DNA of 64,000 nt from Daphnia carinata (Eukaryota; Arthropoda; Branchiopoda; Diplostraca; Daphniidae): assembly GCF_022539665.2 (NCBI RefSeq), contig NC_081335.1, forward strand, positions 3,038,001 through 3,102,000. The letters are read 5' to 3'. The notes beneath the pieces are model-generated. The model was not told the origin of the DNA. It made no database searches and saw nothing but the letters and a program-made list of their open reading frames with translations. The translations under genes were made by a program, and so were the position numbers. Below, piece after piece: positions 36,536 to 49,197 of the stretch (positions within the stretch are counted from its first letter, which is position 1; the number at the start of each line of letters is the position of its first letter).

Positions 36536-39500
36536 CTAAATCAACAACGAAAAAGAAGTCAGTAATAATAATTTTTTAAAATCACAAGATCAACACAAAC
36601 ACACAAAGGGGAGGGAAATAAATCGTTAAAATTTGAAATGGACATCCGTAGTAGAAACCGGTACCCAATAATGTAATTGCATCCTTCCGTATTGTACTGT
36701 ATGTGTGTGTGTGTGTGTGTATAGAATACAAGACCCCCCCCCCCAACTCCTCATCCATCCGAATTTATTGGGGTGGAAGAATTAGATTGCTATAATATGT
36801 ACCCACCCAACAGCTATCTATACTACATGAGTCTTGGAAATGGAACCGAAATAGATGGAAGGACGGATGTGACACTTTGTAACCAGACCCCCCCCCCCTC
36901 TCCCGTTTCTCTTTAAACTAGATTTTCTCCATTTGTTGAATAATTGAAAAACGAGCGTCGAATAACTAAAGCGCTCAGATACATACAATTGGCCAAAATT
37001 CAATCACCTCTGCGTGAGCTAAATTTGTCTTTCGATACGCAATCAAAGTCTCGTTCGAAAGCAAACACATTCGCGTCTAGCTGCACTCTTACTTAGCACA
37101 CAACAACAAGACACTTGACACCAACGAGAGCCACAACAACACACTCGGACGGGGGATGATTTCAGTTGCTCTGCATTTGCCCTGACAAACTCTCAACGTG
37201 ACAACGTTCAGCCTTTCAGATCCTGGACGCGACTGACGGGCTGTGCGCTCCTCTACCGATGTCCTCTCGCACAGTCACGTCAGTGGGCGTACCCAGCGCC
37301 ATCGGGCGGACATATTCCCTTCACTACCTTATTTTCGCTTTCCATTATTCGATATCAAGCGGACTTGTAGATTACACATCTACCCTCAAAGTCGTCCGCG
37401 AGCAGATTAGTACGAGCCTGGTAGGAGAACGACTCGTCCAGCTCGTGAATGTCAGGGAAACTGGGGATTTAAAAACAAAAAAAAAAAAAAAAAAAAAAAA
37501 AAAACGCACAAAAAAAAAAAAAAAAAAGATAAATAAGATCTAAGGACGAAGAAAAGATTTATGAGAGAATACATCTATAAAAGTAGCCTGACAGACTCTT
37601 CTTTTTGCTAGTGTTCCCCTACATGCCGAAAGCAAAGTCTTTTTTTATTTTCTTTCGCTCTGCTTGTGTGTGTGTCCGTGAACGAGCAAGAAGGGTAGCA
37701 GACACACAAGGGGTGGGTGAAACCATGGTGACTTTCACACAGTATTGATCGGTACAGAGGCCCCAGCCGAGTACACAGACGCACAGGCCAGCAACAGAAG
37801 AAAAAAAAACCAGTTTTTCATACGACCTTCTCCGTCATCATCTTCAAAGATGTTGCACACGAATTCTTTTTTTTTGTTTTTGTTTTCTCTTCTCGTCAAA
37901 ACCTAGTCCCACGGATAGCACCAATTAGGTATAAGGATACATACACACATCACTTATGAAGAGAGAATTTTTCTTTCAAGTCCTTTTGCAATCGAAACCT
38001 TCGGCCTTTTGTTGTGTCTAGACAGCAGCGGATGGTGACAGACGAGCGGCGAAGAAATTCGAAGGGTTTCACATCATCAATTTATACTGCGCAGATTTAC
38101 ATTTTCTTCCCTTTTTACTTTTTTTAACATTCGACTTGGCGGCGAAATGAGCTATGCAAAAGGAGAAGGCCAGATTATTTTTTTTTTTTCAGGGGCAGTT
38201 GGATGATTAAATGAATCAAAGGGAGCGTGTTTTATTATTTGCCAGTCGTCTTGGAACGAAATAAGATTTTAGCCGAGCCGCAGACAAAGAATGAACGGCA
38301 CGCCTATTTGCATACATTGTGTAAATCTAATTGTGGATGAAACACAGTGGCCGTATAATACTAAGACATTATTAAAATTCTGAGAAAAGAAGAGAGAAAA
38401 ACAAGAAGAAGAAGAGAATAAAAAACGGTTAGAGTTGGTCCACACGTCGTAACAAATTTACATGATGCCGTGTCATAACAGGAAATAGACTGGAAAGGGG
38501 AGAAAAGACGGCGAGACATCATCAAGGTTTATTATGCCTTGAATATAGCCGCTCAGCTCGTTATGATATTCCACACAGATACGTGTAGACACCCAAGGTT
38601 GTACGGCCGCAAGGCTCAACTCTACCAAGAAAACTGTTCCGACTATTTTGCTCTCAGTTATCCTTCAATCATCTTCCTTAGTTTCTCTCCTCGTTCCCGC
38701 CCGCGAAAAAAAGGGGGCAAAAAAAAAAAATTCCCAAGAAATGAAGTAGCTCGTTAGCGGTGTATGGGGTGAGGTAAAGATACACGAAGGCGGGACCTCG
38801 CCATCACTTGCTGCGTACAAGATGACTGCGTTTGTGTGTACACTCTCACCGTCGTCAAGTTAGCAGCTCGTCATCTTGTACGAAACGATGACAGAGAAAA
38901 AAAAAAAAAAAAAAAAAGAGGGGGAGACAAACAAATTCATATACAAAAAAAAAACCCACATCGAACGGAGGGAGCAAAAGTCATTTCGTTCTATTCTCGG
39001 CATGTGGCAGGTCATTTTCAAAATTAAAGCCAAAATCCTATTCGTCTTTTGGCTGGAATGTTTTTCAAAAAAAAAAACCTATCGTTGATTAACTGATAAG
39101 ACGGAAAGGTAAGCGAATTCTTCCTGCAACAATAAAATGAATCCATCAGCTGGTGCGGAAAACGGGAAATTCGGGACGAACAATCGCATCTACGCAGCTG
39201 TAACAACAGGACCTACAACGCACCCACTCGCTATTTATATAGCAAAGCAATAATCACGTCCCACGCCATCAATGTCTTATATTCCAGTGCTCTTATTCCG
39301 TCTTATATTCTGCGTCTCCCTCCAGCGCCGATTTTCACTGCTTCCTCCTTTACGCGCACAAGATCATTCTGATTTTTTTTTTTTTTTTTACACACTCACG
39401 GCGGCGGGGGGGGGGGGTTCTCTTCCCTGTAGACCCGTCATAACCCGGTCAAACGAGACAATTATTGCGCAAATGGCCCCGTTTCTTTATTTCCTCGCAC

Positions 39501-42079
39501 TTTCTTAACAGCAAAGAGTGCTCACGGTAATCTTTCAGGATTTTTTTTTTTTTTTTGAAAGTAATATTATCCAACTGATTACATCAACCGCAGGGGTCGC
39601 CTTTTGTCGGGAACTGTTACATTAGGCCGTAACCCCCCACTGTTTTGTTTTTTTCCTATGTTGGGGTTTTGTTCTTACACACAAAAAAAACAAAAAAACA
39701 AATGTAATAGACCCTATAGGCATATTCCTGACTGTTAAAAAAAAAGGTTCCCTTTTTTGAGGTTGGAAAAAGAAGCCGGTCAAAAAAAAAAACAACATGA
39801 CGGTCGTGCACACACGTCATCACGCTCACCTATGGCAATAGCGCGTGACACGCAAAAAAAAACAAAAAAAAAACAAAAGTTGTAACCGATTAACTGGGGT
39901 CCTTTTCCATGTACATATCCATAGCCCGGCAACTGATATAGAAACGATGCTTTTTCCTTCCTTGGCTTGCAAATCGAATTAGCCTTATACGCACGCGTGA
40001 CCGAACGTGTGTGTGTGCGCACGTCCGCTGCACCCCCCTCCCCCCCCCATCTTTATTTTCGACCTTCTATATCTGCGTTGTTGTGTTAGCGCTGCAAACA
40101 ATATCGGTACAGTGCAGCGTCTGTATGTACGCGAGTACGGAAACAGACGCACATGTGCAGAACGAACTTTTTTTTTTTCCTTCCGGTCTTCCCTTTCGAT
40201 CTTGTAAAGAGAAATAAAAGGCCCAAGAAGTTTGGAGAGAGTGTTGGAAATCGATCGTCGTGCTCGTATGGCTTAAATAAGTATTACAAGAGACAAAGTT
40301 CGACTACCAAAACCTCTTGCCACTTGACAATTCAGACGACAATGACGCTGACGAAAGGCGGGAAAAAAATAAAATAATAAATGCGTATCCTTTAAAAGTC
40401 TTCGTATGTGTTTCAGGGCGGACACACCCCTTTGAGCCGTAATAATAAGCAGTCGAAAACTATAAGAAGCGGGGCGTGCTCCGATGGATATCAAAATGAG
40501 AAGCCAGTTGAAAGTCAATGAAGCTCGTAACGATGACATCATTAACAGCAAATTTAGAGCGAAAAAGAGAATCATTTTTTTTTACGACGGCCAAAAAAGA
40601 AAGTAATGCGCGAAAATAAAAAATGTTATTTGGAAAAAATCAAAATAGAAAAAAAAAAAAAAAAAAAATCTTTTTCTAGCTATTGAATTTAACGATAAAT
40701 TGTCGGAGAGTCGCGCGTGCGTCCGTGATTGTGTCAATTTATTGATCACATCCGGATGACACGGTCAATAAAAATCGTTAGCCAAGATAGAAACTTGGAA
40801 GGTGAAACAAAATACATGACAAGCCTTTAAAAAAAAAATTCCAAAATTTTCAAATAACAGTCAATAGGTTTGGGCAATCATTAGCAATGCTCACCCGGAA
40901 TTCGAATTTCGAGAAAAAAAAAAAAAACGGTAGCATTCCCCGTTCTTGATTAAAACGATGTATTACGAATACCACCCCTCAAAGTAGATTGGTCTTTTAC
41001 CCACAAAAGCAAAATGAATAGGGAAAGATGTATCCATTTCCTGCCAATATACATATTATATACGTGGCTGGTTATGAACGATGTAATACAAAAGGTCCTC
41101 TTCCCCCCCCCCCTTCATCAGAACGCTGGCGGCCCTATTCCATATGCACTTGTACCCATCAATAAAGAAAGGCTAACTCTGTTTGTCGACGTCACGTTAA
41201 TGGGCGTCACACAGACGACTGTAAAAAAAAAAAACGGAAATCTCCCCCCCCCCGTTCGTCATTTTTTACTGCACATGATCCAACGTTTGCCTGCACAAGA
41301 CGCAAATGTGACAACATGATACATCGAAACAATTTGTTTTTTGTTTTTGTTTTTTGCGTAACTTATTACGTAAGGCCTCCCCTGACTGATTCACGTCAGT
41401 TGACACAACGATCGTTTCTCCGGAAATAACAACACCGACACACAAAAGTATTACTACCCCAACAACATTTGGTCTGAAAATTCTCGAAGCGAAAAGACGC
41501 TGTGCTCGAGTTCGCAAGAAAGAAAGAAAAAAACAAAACAAAAGCTAAACACAATGTGTACCCGTACGTGAACCGTTCAAGTAGCACAAACCGAGGAGAG
41601 TTTGGCTGGTCGGCAACGAGTTGCAATTTGCTGGCCGTCGCATGTGCTTTTAGTTTTATGTTTCGTCTGCGGTACGATGATACTGGGCGGTTCCGCGCAA
41701 TCAAGCAGATTACACGGCCCAAAAAAATAAATAAATAAATAAAAACTTGTGCGCCTATTATGTCGGCGGCTTGTCCAAGGCTATATTCACACACGTGAAA
41801 AAGAAAAAGGTAGGGTGAAAACCGCACCTCTAGCACATAAGGCTTGATTGCCTAATGAGCTGCCCGCTTTAGTACCGACTCATTAACGTGTAGTCGTATA
41901 CCATAGCGTGCTATTGGTCTGAAAACGAACCTCATAAACTTTAAGGACGCCACAGTAAAGCGATGATGAGCATCATATTATATGTAGACAACACATCAGA
42001 GGATTCAAAAATAAAATCGCCGCCATGATAATAGTATCACCCCCCCCCCAAGTAATTAGGTCTACGTGTATAAACATAC
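36536..42079. other. Non-coding DNA upstream of the adhesion gene
   Basis: No supported gene. Many homopolymer runs (for example G at 39404-39417, A runs at 37479-37504). It probably belongs to a 5' UTR intron of the minus-strand adhesion gene, or is intergenic. Confidence 0.5.
36702..36720 (+). repeat. (TG)n microsatellite
   Basis: About nine TG units upstream of the first coding exon of the adhesion gene. Confidence 0.5.
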
Positions 42080-42125
42080 CTGATTTCAATTCCACGGCCC
42101 AAGGCTCCAGTCCCAGCAAATTAAC
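42080..42125 (-). other. Candidate 46-nt untranslated exon of the adhesion gene
   Basis: On the minus strand it is framed by TTTTTTCTACAG and GTATGTTTAT, both strong signals. It lies in the correct strand and position to be a 5' UTR exon. Purely predicted from splice motifs. Confidence 0.5.
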
Positions 42126-45100
42126 CTGTAGAAAAAAAAAACAAATTTACAAGTTATTCATTTTTAAGAAACAAAAGAATTTTGATTGAGTATTCATAGC
42201 GCACATGCAACGCAATTAACAGCGCGTCTATAAATTTAAAAAAAAAAAAAGTGCAAGGGCGTATATAAGACGTAGTTCATGCAGAGTATGCGGCAAGTTA
42301 CTTTGAAAATCGACTAATACCCAACGACGTTTGGCATGCATCCGTTACATTGAAATCTCAATCTCGTTGCCCGGCAATCATGTAACTAAATTACTTACTA
42401 GTTCGGTATTAGACAGCGTTCCCGCCCCCCCCCCCCTTCCACCCTACCATCATTCGACGTTCTCCAGAAATTGACCATTCGCCATCGAGCGAAATGCCGT
42501 ATAGATTTTCGCAGACTTGCATGTTTAATAACTTCGATCATCACCTCCTGTGATTAGCGTTGACGGTTATGATGGCCAAAGCCTCGTGGCACTCGCTTCA
42601 CTTCAAACACAAGTGTGAAGTGTCCCCCCCCCCCCCCGTTTATTGTAAACGAAGAACCTTTAGGCCTGGCTAACATTGTCGGCTCAAAAAAAAAAACAGT
42701 GAATGTTGCAAGAACTGACTGCAAGAGAGAAACGACAAAGGACGTCATCAACTGCGTGATCTCTTGAAATATCGCCGGCACACGCTTGTTATTTGTACGG
42801 CTTTGAGTGTGTGTGGAAGGAATCATCGATCAGTAGGCAGGAGGAGGCGCTGACGTAGAGCATCGTCGACGATCTTTGCGTTGCGTGCCCGACGTCGATA
42901 GAAGACAACGTCCGAAACAACCAACTCGCCATATAAGCACCGGCTAATAAGTCACCACGCCCATTTCTTTTCTTTTTTGTCTTGTGAGCTCCTTTTCGAG
43001 AATGAAAAAAAAAATTTAAAGATAAAAGGTAATGGGATTTTTTTCTTCCACGGACCACCCGCAGAATTTTTTTAAAGTAAAAAAAAGGCCTAATAATTTG
43101 ACTTTTGGAAACGCTTGAACGGGGGTAAAAAGCCATTGGGAAAAATGGTTGGCGAGTTTTAAAAAAAAAAAAAACGAGTTCTTTGCGTCTGTGCCAATTC
43201 ATCGCGAACGCCATAGCTCATAAAAGAATAAAGAGGTGGGAATGCAGACGCGGCTCATTTGTTGGTGGCGTCGGAAACCCCGCGTGCCATCTCTTCGATC
43301 GCGCTATTTCTGACGCATTTGCAATTGTAAATCCATGCCAGTGCAAAACACCGTAGACATGGAGGGATATATATATAGATAACAAACCCCATTTTTCTTT
43401 TCTCTTTTTCTAAATCGAGTTTCAACTTTGAATTTATAGCCAGACAAACAATAAAATGTAAATTTCTCATAAAAGCACAGAAATCGGGGAGATATTTTTT
43501 AACTATAGAAAAACCCACGCACTGCTAAAAGTCTCAATTCTGCAAAATGGATTGGGGTATGTGTACGTTTTTAATACAATCTGATAAATCATCAAGGATT
43601 TCTTTTCCTTCTTCATTAGCAGCCAAAAAGAAAAGTATCGTGGTATAAAAACAAATAAAGACAATGGAAGCGTGATTGGATCGGGGCGAGAAGGGCAGCC
43701 CATCAGCAGCCAACATTTTTCTTTCCACCGTCAAACGCAATCATAATAAACTCTTCCTCTCCATTTTCAAGACGCTGATCCGATTCTTAAAACCTTTTTT
43801 TTCTTTTTTTTTTTTTTTGGCGAAGGAATCTCCCCATTTGTTATCCCTTCCCTGCGTGGGTATTATTTGACGTTGCACTTCAGACTTGAAAGTAATAACA
43901 ATAATATAAAGATCCCGGGCCACACCTACTATTATGTGTAAATAGATCCGTGCCCCCTGCCGCCGTCCTCCGGTGCGGTTCTTTACGAGTATGGTCTCTT
44001 CCGGTAACGGATACCATTATAATACATTCACCTAAATGTGTCGACAGGATAGAAACTTGACTTGGCCTGACCTCAATCTTTAAATGACATCAACTCGAAA
44101 TGTTTCACAAGTTACGCATTAAAAGGAGGGCGGGTGGCAGTTCTTTTTTTTTCCTCATCGAACGATATCGAAAATGCAGCGTGCCAAATTTCTTCCCCCC
44201 CCACCCCAACGAGTTACTATGATTATATCGTTCTTTCTCGATCGTAAATAGCAGATAGATATGCGTGTGTGTATGTGAGTCGAGCAGTTGTGCGTAAACT
44301 CACACACAGAGAAGAGAAAAAAATTAAGGGCGTTAGATCGAGCCCCTAAACAAACACGAATTTACTTATATCCAAATTTCACGTCAGCCGTTATTGTTTG
44401 CAGCATAGACGTGGAAAAATAAAAGCAGCACGCTACTTTGTTTTTTTAACTACACTCTAAACTTTTTTTGCCCTATGCTCGCACCTGCCCCCCTATACAA
44501 AATGTAAGGCCCAGCAATATGTTATTGATGCTGCATCATTTCGTTTTCTTATTTTCAGGATGTCGAGGACATCGATTGGAAATGGATTTTAACGTACAAA
44601 TATAGGATGTGTACAATTGCACGCGTCTTTTCTAGGAAAGCCAACGATTGGCACTTTCGCCCCCCCCCCTCCCATTGCTAAAATCGTTTTCTGCAGACGA
44701 TTCCATCGTATTGCACCATTCCAGCCCATTTTTACGGCACTAGATTTACGGGGTACGATAGAATCGCCTGATGGAAATTTAGTTTCGATCGTTAGGGTAT
44801 TGGTCGGACTCATAGAGAAACGTATGCAAAGAAAAAAAAAGCAGCATTCGTGCTCTTGCAATCGGTACAAATCAAATGAGTTTCTCTCTCAGCGGCGTGG
44901 AGCAGAAGCTTTTGAAGTCCATTATCAAATTCAAAAATGTTTTTTTTTATTTTATATTAGCTGCTTTTTCCTGTACGGGCTACATTCCTATATTTCACCT
45001 CCCACGTTGTTTGGTCTTGTCACGAAAATTACGGCTGCGTTTGGCATAAAAGAAAAGAAAGTGCCTTAATACTTTCGGTGGCTGTTTTGAGCATTTGACG

Positions 45101-47670
45101 TGTCATTACCGGGAAAGAAAAAAAGGGGAAGCTAAAGGAGGAGGATAAAAAAAAAAAACACCAAACTCCCGATACTACAACATGAGGACATAGAAGCGTC
45201 CGGACAGATAAAGGAATTCAAGTCCATCTTCAACAAAAAGCCTATCACTAACTGCTTTTACTCGGCCACTCCCGTTCTTTTTGAGGGCTGATGGCACAGA
45301 ATAGGGGAGTGCGCTTGCAGAGTCAACAAAAGCCCATAAAAAACACGAACTGTCAAATAATATTTAAAAAAAAAAGATGAAAAATCCAACAAAAGGAAAA
45401 AAAGACAAACAAGAAAAAAATTCGTAATAATAAAAATGGCAGCGTGTGGGAGAGAATAAAAGACGAGCAGCTTCTAGTTGGTTTCGTCAATAGACTGTGA
45501 AGAACGTCATTCAATATGTGACAGTTGGTGGGAAAAGCGAACTGAAAACTCTTGTATTTGAGTTGTTAAAAAGCCAGAGGCTTTCGCAAGTCAAACAAAG
45601 AAAATCTAGACGCGAACGGATAGCGACAATAAAGGGACGAGAAAGGCCAACTTTGATAGAGCCGGATTGAGTAGTTCGGGATGAAATCCATCATCAATCG
45701 AATTCACAAATGTGGGATTACGAAAAAATCTAGGATTACTCTCACTAACTTTAGACAACACTTTAACTGGCGGGGATATCACTCCATTCTAACTTTTACA
45801 AACAATGAAGTGAAAAGAGGTCGAAACTTTCGTCTCCATTGGATAAAGAATGTCGCACGTCTCTTGTCGACAACTATCGTAAACAAACAAATGCCCAATC
45901 AAAGGGCTGTTGCCTCGAGGCATTTTACAAGTCTCGTGCCCGTTTGTCAATCAAACGGTATTTGAACTAACGCCATTTGTTGTTTTTTTTTTTCCCTTAC
46001 GAACGAGACGTATTGCTTCTGTCGGGTCTCGTAATAATAAATATCACGCACGCAAGTTGTCACAACGTTGGTCCAACATCCGGCTTCTGTTTAAAAAACG
46101 AAAACAAAGAGAAAAAAAAAAGGCCAAAGAGCTCGTCAAATCCCTTCCCCAGTTTGTTTCTTTCAATAGGACCTTTGACAGTTGGGGAGAGATAGAAAAT
46201 TCGATGGCCACACACTGGATTTAAACATTACAAAAGGGTTTCGGAAACACGTCAGTGCGGAGAGGGGAGGGGGGGACTTGTTATTATACGTATTTGTGTC
46301 TACTTTCGACCGAGGGGAGGGGGGAATGTCACGCAAAGCTAGTCACATACATGACTCATACAGTGTCATGGCAATAACAGCAGGTTGACAATGAAACGCT
46401 TCGAGGTGTAATTAAGCGGAGCCAAAGTTTTTACGTGCGCCCGGGTAAAACGAGTAGAACGAAGGCATGAACCGACACGTGACAGCATCGCTATTATCAG
46501 ATTCTATTGCAACGAGAAGATTCAATATCACTGTGTTTTTAGTGTGCCGACTTAACACGTAAACGAAAGGAAAAGTTCTGGGATATAGCTTCGCCAATCA
46601 CGTATCAGTTGGTCAAAATGCTGTCGATCTTTGCCTGGGTTAGCCTTTTCAATAGTGTGAGCAATTGGGTTTGAACATCATCGATTCACTTCACAGTCGA
46701 TCAAGACTTTTCACGAAGAAATGTGTGGAATCAAAGTAAACGCAATCCCAGGACGCAGTCGCGGTAGAAAACGGGCCGAAAAGGGAATGCATCTCAATCG
46801 ATTTGTTTTCGTTCGCCTGGTTCTGCGTACATACTGCGACTTTAGAGTAAAACGGCGAGTAACTTACAGTCTATGTAGGTTGCAGGACGAGCATAAACTG
46901 GAAATGAAATCGCGGATGGAATTGCAAATGCGACAAATCGCATTCAAGGTTTTGTAGACGAAACAAAAGGATAGTTCCGTCTACGAAAATTGTTTACGTA
47001 GTCAAATATGAAGAAAAACAAAACATTTCCCATTTTGTCCAATGCAATATTTAAGGTACATTGGACATGAAAACTCGAAGTTGAACAAGCAGTTGCCTGG
47101 AGCTAAAAATGCTTTCATTTCTACATGCACGAAGAGAAGTTATATGGCAGTCAGTTTTATTGCACAAACGGGACCACCTATCCAATAGATTTCAAGGATA
47201 CAAATGTCCTCTTACACGACACCGTTTAACGATCTGTTCCAACATGGCAATAACAGATAAAGAGAAACTGGACAAACAAAAAATGCCTGTTTAGATAAAA
47301 CTAAATTTGTGGTAACGAAGTAAAAAAAGCTGTTCCAGACATTTTAAAATAACTAGGATGATACGATCAACTGCGAAAATTTTCCCCCTGGCTACGTGAA
47401 TAATCTGCAAATGGAGCTTAACAAAGTTCTTGGCCATAACGAGTTTTAAGTCGAAAATGCTATGATAATAGGATGTCCCTACGTTGCGGAATAATGCAAG
47501 AATGGATATACGGTGGCTAAGAAACGCGAGTACCATTTGCATGTCCGTTACACATGCGAAAAGGGAACGTGGTTAAATCGATGATTCGAACAATTTTAAA
47601 ACCTCAGATTCAAGCAATCTGGACCGCATATCTCAAAATAACAAATAGGGCAATGAAGCTATTGACTTAC
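42126..47670. other. Non-coding DNA
   Basis: No gene recognised. Contains several C runs (42425-42436, 42624-42637, 44661-44669) and scattered short frames without family resemblance. Confidence 0.5.
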
Positions 47671-47823
47671 AAGTTTTGCCCCGCAGACACAGCCATCATG
47701 GCACCCAATGGAACACGAACGGTGCGTGGGCGCAGCGGAAGACGTTGAACATCGGTGACAAGATAAATATCTGGGACCCAACATTTCTGCGAAACACTTA
47801 TTCTTCTTTGGAAAATGTTAGAT
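47671..47823 (-). other. Candidate 153-nt untranslated exon
   Basis: Acceptor TTTTTCTAG precedes 47823 and donor GTAAGT follows 47671 on the minus strand. One frame is open across it, but joining to the candidate exon upstream in the frame of its first ATG gives an immediate stop, so it is more likely untranslated. Confidence 0.5.
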
Positions 47824-48575
47824 CTAGAAAAACAAAAGAGCAAATATTTAGCATATAAACAACATTCTGCATTGATTTTTAGAATTCGGTGAACGTCTGT
47901 CGTTTTATCACTAATCCCCCTCCCCCAAATCTTTCTTTCTAAGTTCGGTACGAAGTGATGGATCACATCCAATGAAAAACGTTAACCTAGTCATGAGAAA
48001 ATAGTTTACCACTATGTTCAACAAATCATCAAACCTAAATATGGCGAATCAAGAGGATGTCTTATTTCAATGAAAGCCAGTAGCTACTAAAACCCCATAT
48101 TGAATTCGACAAATATTCAACGTAACGAAAGTAAGAAACGAAATCTCAAGCCCACAAAACGTATTTAGCTGGGCGAATTCAAATTGCAAAGAGAGCCATG
48201 GTGGAATAGAACAATGGCACAGATTGCGCGCCATGCCAATTGCAGCACATAATCTCCATTTTGATTTCCCTCCAAAATGAACAAAGGGTTACGTCTTACT
48301 TCATTGAAAAACTAAAAACACAATCTTTACAAAAAAATATACGTTGAGACACCCCAAAAGGATGTTACGGTTGTGTTTCAAAACTGCATGTATCAGAATT
48401 TAGCACCTTTAGAATAAAATTAATTACTTTTAGATCACTGAGCGTACCGTCCATCATGTGATGCTTAAGGCTACAAGGAATTCATGGAAATAATTCAAAC
48501 ACTCTTCCATTTTCAGCCCCATCAATCACAACATATACACAATTACATCATACTGGAAACAGAAAACTGACTTAC

Positions 48576-48671
48576 TTGATTCTTTCTTGCATTTTTCCTT
48601 AATTTAACTGGAGAGCGTTTGTGAGGAGCAACCAACGCGTGAAACAATCGCACAAGTGGTTCTGCGAACAT
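48576..48671 (-). other. Candidate first exon and uORF upstream of the adhesion gene
   Basis: On the minus strand a 32-codon frame starts at 48671 in a good ATG context and runs to a consensus donor GTAAGT at 48575. The exon probably extends further upstream. If it belongs to the adhesion gene, that gene spans about 24 kb and its promoter faces COG8. Confidence 0.5.
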
Positions 48672-49197
48672 GGCGGTAATGACTAAATGACTCAGAGATT
48701 TTTGCTTACCCAACCTACCTTTCCGTGGGATTTGATTGGTTGCCGCTCAAAAGTCGGCCATCATGTTAAAAAAAAAACAGGAATGGAAAAAAGGTTTCCG
48801 CAACCTAAAAAAAAAAAGAAAATTAATTATCAAATGCGATTATACTCATAAGTGTTTCAGTACATTTACTCGAATTATCAAAAGAAAATTTTAAGACATC
48901 AAATGGTAACTTTTGAAACGAGAAATCAGATCGAAATTGGCAAATAATTTTCTTAAGTCATCATTTTGGTTTTTCTCAGACAACTGAATATTCTAACGCC
49001 TTACAATGCATGTACACTGTATTGATTAATTAGATCATCCCTGGGTCTACAGGTATTAAGAAGATTATACCGATCACGACTTCTATCCAACTTGAACTGC
49101 CTTGCTTCCTAATAGGTGGCAGCAGCATTTTGACAGTTTGAAAGCAGACTACGTGGCAATCTTGTCTACCATCGTCAAGTTAAGTTGTTATGACAGA
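48672..49197. promoter_or_regulatory. Probable shared promoter region facing COG8 and the adhesion gene
   Basis: About 500 bp separate the minus-strand candidate exon from the COG8 ATG. A CCAAT box (ATTGG on plus, 48735-48739) and two ATGGC/GCCAT motifs (48670 and about 48760) resemble housekeeping promoter elements. No TATA box was noted. The bidirectional role is an inference from head-to-head layout. Confidence 0.5.

Noticed and set aside
41396-41836. 146-codon minus-strand frame
   Set aside because: Phe-rich from T runs and no recognisable features.
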